Shown here one piece after another: positions 53,579 through 64,000 of a DNA stretch of 64,000 bases. Origin of the DNA: Chamaelirium japonicum (Eukaryota > Streptophyta > Magnoliopsida > Liliales > Melanthiaceae). Position 1 is the first letter of the stretch. Every line of letters starts with the position of its first letter. Position numbers and translations under genes: made by a program. The stretch spans positions 61,559,173 to 61,623,172 of the forward strand of contig OX393551.1 in assembly GCA_947650365.1 (NCBI GenBank), given 5' to 3'. The notes below the pieces were generated by a model. The model did no database searches and was not told where the DNA came from. It was given only the letters and a program-made list of their open reading frames with translations.

Positions 53579-56169
53579 TCTATTCTAATTCATTCGTACG
53601 ATTCATTCTAATTCATTCGTACGATCCATTCTAATTCATTCGTACGATCCATTCTACTTCATTCGCACGAATGTATCCATTCTAATTCATTCGTACAATC
53701 CATTCTAATTCATTCGCATGATCAATTCTAATTCATTCGTATGATCCATTCTAATTCATTCCTACGATCTATTCTAATTCATTCATTCGAATGTATCCAT
53801 TCTAATTCATTCGTACGATTCATTCTAATTCATTCGTACGATCCATTCTAATTCATTCGTACGATCCATTCTACTTCATTCGCACGAATGTATCCATTCT
53901 AATTCATTCGTACAATCCATTCTAATTCATTCGCACGAATGTATCCATTCTAATTCATTCGTACAATCCATTCTAATTCATTCGCACGATCAATTCTAAT
54001 TCATTCGCACGAATGTATCCATTCTAATTCATTCGCACGATCAATTCTAATTCATTCATATGATCCATTCTAATTCATTCCTATGATCTATTCTAATTCA
54101 TTCGTTCGAATGTATCCATTTTAATTCATTCGTACGATCCATTCTAATTCATTCGTATGATCCATTCTACTTCATTCGCACGAATGTATCCATTCTAATT
54201 CCTTCGTACAATCCATTCTAATTCATTCGCACGATCAATTCTAATTCATTCGTATGATCCATTATAATTCATTCCTACGATCTATTCTAATTCATTAGTT
54301 CGAATGTATCCATTCTAATTCAGTCGTACGATTCATTCTAATTCATTCGTACGATCCATTCTAAATCATTCGTACGATCCATTCTACTTCATTCGCACGA
54401 ATGTATCCATTCTAATTCATTCGTACAATCCATTCTAATTCATTCGCAAGATCAATTCTAATTCATTCGTATGATCCATTCTAATTCATTCCTACGATCT
54501 ATTCTAATTCATTCGTTCGAATGTATCCATTCTAATTCATTCGTACGATTCATTCTAATTCATTCGTACGATCCATTCTGATTCATTCGTACGATCCATT
54601 CTACATCATTCGCACGAATGTATCCATTCTAATTCATTCGTACAATCCATTCTAATTCATTCGCACGATCAATTCTAATTCATTCGTATGATCCATTCTA
54701 ATTCATTCCTACGATCTATTCTAATTCATTTGTTTGAATGTATCCATTCTAATTGATTCGCACGATCAATTCTAATTCATTCGTATGATCCATTCTAATT
54801 TATTCCTACGATCTATTCTAATTCATTCGTTCGAATGTATCCATTCTAATTCATTCGTATGATTCATTCTAATTTATTCGCACGATCAATTCTAATTCAT
54901 TCGTACGATCCATTCTAATTCTTTCGTACGATCAATTCTACTTCATTCGTACGATCCATTCTAATTCATTCGTACGATCCATTCTACTTCATTCGCACGA
55001 ATGTATCCATTCTAATTCATTCGTACAATCCATTCTAATTCATTCGCACGATCAATTCTAATTCATTCGTATGATCCATTCTAATTCATTCCTACGATCT
55101 ATTCTAATTCATTCGTTCGAATGTATCCATTCTAATTCATTCGTACGATCCATTCTAATTCATTCATACGATCCATTCTACTTCATTCGCACGAATGTAT
55201 CCATTCTAATTCATTCGTACAATCCATTCTAATTCATTCGCACGATCAATTCTAATTCATTCGTATGATCCATTCTAATTCATTCCTACGATCTATTCTA
55301 ATTTATTCGTTCGAATGTATCCATTCTAATTCATTCGTACGATTCATTCTAATTCATTCGTACGATCCATTCTAATTCATTCGTACGATCCATTCTACTT
55401 CATTCGCACGAATGTATCCATTCTAATTCATTCGTACAATCCATTCTAATTCATTCGCACGATCAATTCTAATTCATTCATATGATCCATTCTAATTCAT
55501 TCCTACGATCTATTCTAATTCATTCGTTCGAATGTATCCATTCTAATTCATTCGTACGATTCATTCTAATTCATTCGTACGATCCATTCTAATTCATTCG
55601 TACGATCCATTCTACTTCATTCGCACGAATGTATCCATTCTAATTCATTCGTACAATCCATTCTAATTCATTCGCACGATCAATTCTAATTCATTCGTAT
55701 GATCCATTCTAATTCATTCGTACGATCTATTCTAATTCATTCGCACGATCCATTCTACTTCATTCGCACGAATGTATCCATTCTAATTCATTCGTACAAT
55801 CCATTCTAATTCATTCGCACGATCAATTCTAATTCATTCGTATGATCCATTCTAATTCATTCCTACGATCTATTCTAATTTATTCGTTCGAATGTATCCA
55901 TTCTAATTCATTCGTACGATCCATTCTAATTCATTCGTACGATCCATTCTACTTCATTCGTACGATCCATTCTACTTCATTCGCACGAATGTATCCATTC
56001 TAATTTATTCGTACGATCCATTCTACTTCATTCGCACGAATGTATCCATTCGATTCATTCTAATTCATTCGTACGATCCATTCTAATTCATTCGTACGAT
56101 CCATTCTACTTCATTCGCACGAATGTATCCATTCTAATTCATTCGTACAATCCATTCTAATTCATTCGC
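53579..56169 (-). repeat. Satellite block 40 (-)
   Basis: HOR-ordered with rearranged monomers at 53930-54060 and 54740-54960. The junction is TTCATTCGCAATTAGAATG. Confidence 0.92.
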
Positions 56170-59100
56170 AATTAGAATGAATCGTACGAATGAATTAGAA
56201 TGGATACATTCGAACGAATGAATTAGAATAGATCGTAGGAATGAATTAGAATGGATCATACGAATGAATTAGAATTGATCGTGCGAATGAATTAGAATGG
56301 ATTGTACGAATGAATTAGAATGGATACATTCATGCGAATGAATTAGAATGGATCGTACGAATGAGTAAGAATGGATCGTACGAATGAATTAGAATGGATA
56401 CATTCGTGCGAATGAAGTAGAATGGATCGTACGAATGAATTAGAATGGATCGTACGAATGAATTAGAATGATTCGTACGAATGAATTAGAATGGATACAT
56501 TCGAATGAATGAATTAGAATAGATCGTAGAAATGAATTAGAATGGATCATACGAATGAATTAGAATTGATCGTGCGAATGAATTAGAATGGATTGTACGA
56601 ATGAATTAGAATGGATACATTCGTGCGAATGAAGTAGAATGGATCATACGAATGAATTAGAATGGATCGTACGAATGAATTAGAATGGATACATTCGAAC
56701 GAATGAATTAGAATAGATCGTAGGAATGAATTAGAACGGATCATACGAATAAATTAGAATTGATCGTGCGAATGAATTAGAATGGATTGTATGAATGAAT
56801 TAGAATGGATACATTCGTGCGAATGAAGTAGAATGGATGGTACGAATGAATTAGAATGGATCGTACGAATGAATCAGAATGGATCGTACGAATGAATGAA
56901 TTAGAATAGTTCGTGCGAATGAATTAGAATTGATCATGCGAATGAATTAGAATGGATCATACGAATGAATTAGAATTGATCGTGCGAATGAATTAGAATG
57001 GATTATACGAATGAATTAGAATGGATACATTCGTGCGAATGAAGTAGAATGAATCAGAATGGATCGTACGAATGAATTAGAATGAATCGTACGAATGAAT
57101 TAGAATGGAAACATTCGAACGAATGAATTAGAATAGATCGTAGGAATGAATTACAATGGATCATACGAATGAATTAGAATTGATCGTGCGAATGAATTAG
57201 AATGGATTGTACGAATGAATTAGAATGGATACATTCGTGCGAATGAAGTAGAATGGATCATACGAATGAATTAGAATGGATCGTACGAATGAATCAGAAT
57301 GGATCGTACGAATGAATTAGAATGAATCGTACGAGTGAATTAGAATGGAAACATTCGAACGAATGAATTAGAATAGATCGTAGGAATGAATTAGAATGGA
57401 TCATACGAATGAATTAGAAATGATCGTACGAATGAATTAGAATGGATTGTACGAATGAATTAGAATGGATACATTCGTGCGAATGAAGTAGAATGGATCG
57501 TACGAATGAATTAGAATGGATCGTACGAATGAATTAGAATGAATCGTACGAATGAATTAGAATGGATACATTCGAACGAATGAATTAGAATAGATCGTAG
57601 GAATGAATTAGAATGGATCATACGAATGAAATAGAATTGATCGTGCGAATGAATTAGAATGGATTGCACGAATGAATTAGAATGGATACATTCGAGCGAA
57701 TGAAGTAGAATGGATTGTACGAATGAATTAGAAATGATCGTGCGAATGAAGTAGAATGGATGCATTCGTGCGAATGAAGTAGAATGGATCGTACGAATGA
57801 ATTAGAATGGATCGTACGAATGAATTAGAATGGATACATTCGAACGAAGGAATTAGAATAGATCGTAGGAATGAATTAGAATAGATCATACGAATGAATT
57901 AGAATTGATCGTGCGAATGAATTAGAATTGATTGTACGAATGAATTAGAATTGATACATTCGTGCGAATGAAGTAGAATGGATCGTACGAATGAATTAGA
58001 ATGGATCGTACGAATGAATCAGAATGGATCGTACGAATGAATTAGAATGGAAACATTCGAACGAATGAATTAGAATAGATCGTAGGAATGAATTAGAATG
58101 GATCATACGAATGAATTAGAATTGATCGTGCGAATGAATTAGAATGGATTATACGAATGAATTAGAATGGATACATTCGAACGAATGAAGTAGAATGGAT
58201 CGTACGAATGAATTAGAATGGATCATACGAATGAATTAGAATTGATCGTGCGAATGAATTAGAATGGCTTGTACGAATGAATTAGAATGAATCGTACGAA
58301 TGAATTAGAATGGAAACATTCGAACGAATGAATTAGAATAGATCGTAGGAATGAATTAGAATGGATCATACGAATGAATTAGAATTGATCGTGCGAATGA
58401 ATTAGAATGGATTATACGAATGAATTAGAATGGATACATTCGAACGAATGAAGTAGAATGGATCGTACGAATGAATTAGAATGGATCATACGAATGAATT
58501 AGAATTGATCGTGCGAATGAATTAGAATGGCTTGTACGAATGAATTAGAATGGATACATTCGTGCGAATGAAGTAGAATGGATCGTACGAATGAATTAGA
58601 ATGGATCGTACGAATGAATCAGAATGGATCGTACGAATGAATTAGAATGAATCGTACGAATGAATTAGAATGGAAACATTCGAATGAATGAATTAGAATA
58701 GATCGTAGGAATGAATTAGAATGGATCATACGAATGAATTAGAATTGATCGTGCGAATGAATTAGAATGGATTGTACGAATGAATTAGAATGGATACATT
58801 CGTGCGAATGAAGTAGAATGGATCGTATGAATGAATTAGAATGGATCGTACGAATGAATTAGAATGGATACATTCGAACGAATGAATTAGAATAGATCGT
58901 AGGAATGAATTAGAATGGATTATACGAATGAATTAGAATTGATCGTGCGAATGAATTAGAATGGATTGCACGAATGAATTAGAATGGATACATTCGTGCG
59001 AATGAAGTAGAATGGATCGTACGAATAAATTAGAATGGATCGTACGAATGAATTAGAATGAATCGTACGAATGAATTAGAATGGATACATTCGAACGAAT

Positions 59101-62100
59101 GAATTAGAATAGATCGTAGGAATGAATTCGAATGGATCATACGAATGAATTAGAATTGATCGTGCGAATGAATTAGAATGGATTGTACGAATGAATTAGA
59201 ATGGATACATTCGTGCGAATGAAGTAGAATGGATCGTACGAATGAATTAGAATGGATCGTACGAATGAATTAGAATGGATACATTCGAACGAATGAATTA
59301 GAATAGATCGTAGGAATGAATTAGAATGGATCATACGAATGAATTAGAATTGATCGGGCGAATGAATTAGAATGGATTGTACGAATGAATTAGAATGGAT
59401 ACATTCGTGCGAATGAAGTAGAATGGATCGTACGAATGAATTAGAATGGATCGTACGAATGAATCAGAATGGATCGTACGAATGAATTAGAATGAATCGT
59501 ACGAACGAATTAGAATGGAAACATTCGAACGAATGAATTAGAATAGATCGTAGGAATGAATAATAATGGATCATACTAATGAATTAGAATTGATCGTGCG
59601 AATGAATTAGAATGGATTGTACGAATGAATTAGAATGGATACATTCTTGCGAATGAAGTAGAATGGATCATACGAATGAATTAGAATGGATCGTACGAAT
59701 GAATTAGAATGAATCGTACGAATGAATTAGAATGGATACATTCGAACGAATGAATTAGAATAGATCGTAGGAATGAATTAGAATGGATCATACGAATGAA
59801 TTAGAATTGATCATGCGAATGAATTAGAATGGATTGTACGAATGAATTAGAATGGATACATTCCTGCGAATGAAGTAGAATGGATCGTACAAATGAATTA
59901 GAATGGATCGTACGAATGAATTAGAATGGATACATTCGAACGAATGAATTAGAATAGATCGTAGGAATGAATTAGAATGGATCATACGAATGAATTAGCA
60001 TTGATCGTGCGAATGAATTAGAATGGATTGTATGAATGAATTAGAATGGATACATTCGTGCGAATGAAGTAGAATGGATCGTACGAATGAATTAGAATGG
60101 ATCGTACGAATGAATCAGAATGGATCGTACGAATGAATCAGAATGGATCGTACGAATGAATTAGAATGAATCGTACGAATGAATTAGAATGGAAACATTC
60201 GAACGAATGAATTAGAATAGATCGTAGGAATGAATTAGAATGGATCATACGAATGAATTAGAATTGATCGTGCGAATGAATTAGAATGGATTGTACGAAT
60301 GAATTAGAATGGATACATTCGTGCGAATGAAGTAGAATGGATCGTACGAATGAATTAGAATGGATCGTACGAATGAATTAGAATGAATCGTACGAATGAA
60401 TTAGAATGGATACATTCGAACGAATGAATTAGAATAGATCGTAGGAATGAATTAGAATGGATCATACGAATAAATTAGAATTGATCGTGCGAATGAATTA
60501 GAATGGATTGCACGAATGAATTAGAATGGATACATTCGTGCGAATGAAGTAGAATGGATCGTACGAATGAATTAGAATGGATCGTACGAATGAATTAGAA
60601 TGAATCGTACGAATGAATTAGAATGGATACATTCAAACGAATGAATTTGAATAGATCGTAGGAATGAATTAGAATGGATCACACGAACGAATTAGAATTG
60701 ATCGTGCGAATGAATTGATGTAGAATGAAGTAGAATGAATTAGAATGGATCATACGAATGAATTTGAATGGATCGTACATGGATTGTACGAATGAATTAG
60801 AATGGATACATTCGTGCGAATGAAGTAGAATGGATCGTACGAATGAATTAGAATGGATCGTACGAATGAATTAGAATGAATCGTACGAATGAATTAGAAT
60901 GGATACATTCGAACGAATGAATTAGAATAGATCGTAGGAATGAATTAGAATGGATCATACGAATGAATTAGAATTGATCGTGCGAATGAATTAGAATGGA
61001 TTGTACGAATGAATTAGAATGGATACATTCGTGCGAATGAAGTATAATGGATCGTACGAATGAATTAGAATGGATCGTACGAATGAATTAGAATGAATCG
61101 TACGAATGAATTAGAATGGATACATTCGAACGAATGAATTAGAATAGATCATAGGAATGAATTAGAATGGATCATACGAATGAATTAGAATTGATCGTGC
61201 GAATGAATTAGAATGGATTACACGAAGGAATTAGAATGGATACATTCATGCGAATGAAGTAGAATGGATCATACGAATGAATTAGAATAGATCGTACGAA
61301 TGAATTAGAATGAATCGTACGAATGAATTAGAATGGATACATTCGAACGAATGAATTAGAATAGATCGTAGGAATGAATTAGAATGGATCATACGAATGA
61401 ATTCGAATTGATCGTGCGAATGAATTAGAATGGATTGTACGAATGAATTAGAATGGATACATTCGTGCGAATGAAGTAGAATGGATCGTACGAATGAATT
61501 AGAATGGATCGTACGAATGAATTGGAATGAATCGTACGAATGAATTAGAATGGATACATTCGAACGAATGAATTAGAATAGATCGTAGGAATGAATTAGA
61601 ATAGATCGTACGAATGAATTAGAATGGATGCATTCGAACGAATGAATTAGAATAGTTCGTAGGAATGAATTAGAATGGATCATACGAATGAATTAGAATT
61701 GATCGTGCGAATGAATTAGAATGGATTGTACGAATGAATTAGAATGGATACATTCGTGCGAATGAAGTAGAATGAATCAGAATGGATCGTACGAATGAAT
61801 TAGAATGAATCGTACGAATGAATTAGAATGGAAACATTCGAACGAATGAATTAGAATAGATCGTAGGAATGAATTAGAATGGATCATACGAATGAATTAG
61901 AATTGATCGTGCGAATGAATTAGAATAGATTGTACGAATGAATTAGAATGGATACATTCATGCGAATGAAGTAGAATGGATCGTACGAATGAATTAGAAT
62001 GGATCGTACGAATGAATCAGAATGGATCGTACGAATGAATTAGAATGAATCGTACGAATGAATTAGAATGGAAACATTTGAACGAATGAATTAGAATAGA

Positions 62101-64000
62101 TCGTAGGAATGAATTAGAATGGATCATACGAATGAATTAGAAATGATCGTGCGAATGAATTAGAATGGATTGTACGAATGAATTAGAATGGATACATTCG
62201 TGCGGATGAAGTAGAATGGATCGTACGAATGAATTAGAATAGATCGTACGAATGAATTAGAATGAATCGTACGAATGAATTAGAATGGATACATTCGAAC
62301 GAATGAATTAGAATAGATCGTAGGAATGAATTAGAATGGATCATACGAATGAATTAGAATTGATCGTGCGAATGAATTAGAATGGATTGCACGAATGAAT
62401 TAGAATGGATACATTCGTGCGAATGAAGTAGAATGGATCGTACGAATGAATTAGAATGGTTCGTACGAATGAATTAGAATGAATCGTACGAATGAATTAG
62501 AATGGATACATTCGAACGAATGAATTAGAATAGATCGTAGGAATGAATGAGAATGGATCATACGAATGAATTGATCGTGCGAATGAATTAGAATGGATTG
62601 TACGAATGAATTAGAATGGATACATTCGTGCGAATGAAGTAGAATGGATCGTACGAATGAATTAGAATGGATCGTACGAATGAATTAAAATGGATACATT
62701 CGAACGAATGAATTAGAATAGATCGTAGGAATGAATTAGAATGGATCATACGAATGAATTAGAATTGATCGTGCGAATGAATTAGAATGGATTGTACGAA
62801 TGAATTAGAATGGATACATTCGTGCGAATGAAGTAGAATGGATCGTACGAATGAATAAGAATGGATCGTACGAATGAATTAGAATGGATTGTGCGAATGA
62901 AGTAGAATGGATACATTCGTGCGAATGAAGTAGAATGGATTGTACGAATGAATTAGAATGGATCGTACGAATGAATTAGAATGGATACATTCGAACGAAT
63001 GAATTAGAATAGATCGTAGGAATGAATTAGAAAGGATCATACGAATGAATTAGAATTGATCGTGCGAATGAATTAGAATGGATTGTACGAATGAATTAGA
63101 ATGGATACATTCGTGCGAGTGAAGTAGAATGGATCGTACGAATGAATTAGAATGGATCGTACGAATGAATCAGAATGGATCGTACGAATGAATTAGAATG
63201 AATCGTACGAATGAATTAGAATGGAAACATTCGAACGAATGAATTAGAATAGATCGTAGGAATGAATTAGAATGGATCATACGAATGAATTAGAATTGAT
63301 CGTGCGAATGAATTAGAATGGATTGTACGAATGAATTAGAATGGATATATTCGTGCGAATGAAGTAGAATGGATCGTACGAATGAATTAGAATGGATCGT
63401 ACGAATGAATTAGAATGAATCGTACGAATGAATTAGAATGGATACATTCGAACGAATGAATTAGAATAGATCGTAGGAATGAATTAGAATGGATCATACG
63501 AATGAATTAGAATTGATCGTGCGAATGAATTAGAATGAATTGTACGAATGAATTAGAATGGATACATTCGTGCGAATGAAGTAGAATGGATCGTACGAAT
63601 GAATTAGAATGCATCGTACGAATGAATTAGAATGGATACATTCGAACGAATGAATTAGAATAAATCGTAGGAATGAATTAGAATGGATCGTACGAATGAA
63701 TTAGAATTGATCGTGCGAATGAATTAGAATGGATCGTACGAATGAATTAGAATGAATCGTACGAATGAATTAGAATGGATACATTCGAACGAATGAATTA
63801 GAATAGATCGTAGGAATGAATTAGAATGGATCATACGAATGAATTGATCGTGCGAATGAATTAGAATGGATTGTACGAATGAATTAGAATGGATACATTC
63901 GTGCGAATGAAGTAGAATGGATCGTACGAATGAATTAGAATGGATCGTACGAATGAATTAGAATGGATACATTCGAACGAATGAATTAGAATAGATCGTA
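56170..64000 (+). repeat. Satellite block 41 (+), longest uniform block
   Basis: 7.8 kb in one orientation, continuing past the window. 217-, 194- and 240-bp HOR forms alternate (for example 194 bp between 59109 and 59303, 217 bp between 60434 and 60651, 240 bp between 57133 and 57373). Only 60716-60790 is badly scrambled. High uniformity suggests recent homogenisation. Confidence 0.95.

Larger units (their letters stand above)
5697..64000. repeat. 23-bp satellite array with 217-bp higher-order repeat
   Basis: The monomer is GAATGAATTA plus GAATGGATCGTAC (23 bp). Both halves start with GAATG, so it probably arose by duplication of a 10-13 bp word. A 28-bp variant ends in GATACATTCGTGC or GATACATTCGAAC. 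In clean stretches nine monomers occur in fixed order, told apart by their ends: ATAGATCGTAG, GGATCATAC, TTGATCGTGC, GGATTGTAC, GGATACATTCGTGC, the GAAGTAG form, GGATCGTAC, GAATCGTAC, GGATACATTCGAAC. This gives 217 bp. An eight-monomer form (194 bp) lacks the GAATCGTAC monomer, and a ten-monomer form (240 bp) adds a GAATCAG monomer. The array is broken by the second LINE (38259-38864) and two short islands. + strand means GAATGAATTA reads on the given strand; orientation is given block by block below. Confidence 0.97.

Noticed and set aside
5697-64000. CRISPR array
   Set aside because: The repeats are contiguous, with no unique spacers, no leader and no cas genes, in plant DNA.
5697-64000. 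Human satellite II/III contamination, suggested by GAATG/CATTC-rich 23-bp units
   Set aside because: The monomer is GAATGAATTA plus GAATGGATCGTAC rather than GGAAT tandems, and the embedded LINEs carry the plant-type RNase H domain.
5697-64000. Telomeric repeat
   Set aside because: No TTTAGGG-type runs occur; the unit is a 23-bp satellite.

Overview
The window looks like plant nuclear DNA, probably from a eudicot. It is AT-rich and carries two plant-type L1 LINEs, whose ORF2 ends in a zf-RVT finger and an RNase H domain. No host gene, tRNA, rRNA or other RNA gene was found. About 57.7 kb of the 64 kb is one satellite family.

Layout: bases 1-5696 are a LINE on the + strand, cut by the left window edge. 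It has the C-terminal part of ORF1, then ORF2 (endonuclease, reverse transcriptase, zinc finger, RNase H), a 3' UTR with its own imperfect repeats, and a short poly(A). A single frameshift separates the endonuclease from the reverse transcriptase. From 5697 to the right edge runs a satellite with a 23-bp monomer (GAATGAATTA followed by GAATGGATCGTAC) and a 28-bp variant. The monomers are organised into a nine-monomer, 217-bp higher-order repeat (HOR), with 194-bp and 240-bp variants. The array reverses orientation about 40 times, giving 41 blocks, often exactly at palindromic hexamers. It also contains duplicated segments of about 0.1-3.5 kb that carry copies of the same inversion junctions.

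Three things interrupt the satellite: a 5'-truncated second LINE (38259-38864) with a 14-15 bp target-site duplication, and two short non-satellite islands (15551-15636 and 28097-28146) that share a 26-bp core in opposite orientation. Both LINEs end in the same 3' tail motif, and both poly(A) tails join the satellite at exactly the same monomer phase and orientation. This suggests a LINE lineage that repeatedly lands in this satellite, helped by an L1-endonuclease-like site (TTCT/AATT on the lower strand) present in most monomers.

The only coding capacity is in the LINEs. Open frames inside the satellite are by-products of the repeat. The long-range structure (HOR, dyad motifs, inversions, nested duplications, LINE insertions) resembles centromeric, pericentromeric or other heterochromatic satellite DNA, but the chromosomal location cannot be read from the sequence. 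Block boundaries were read by eye and are good to a few bases.
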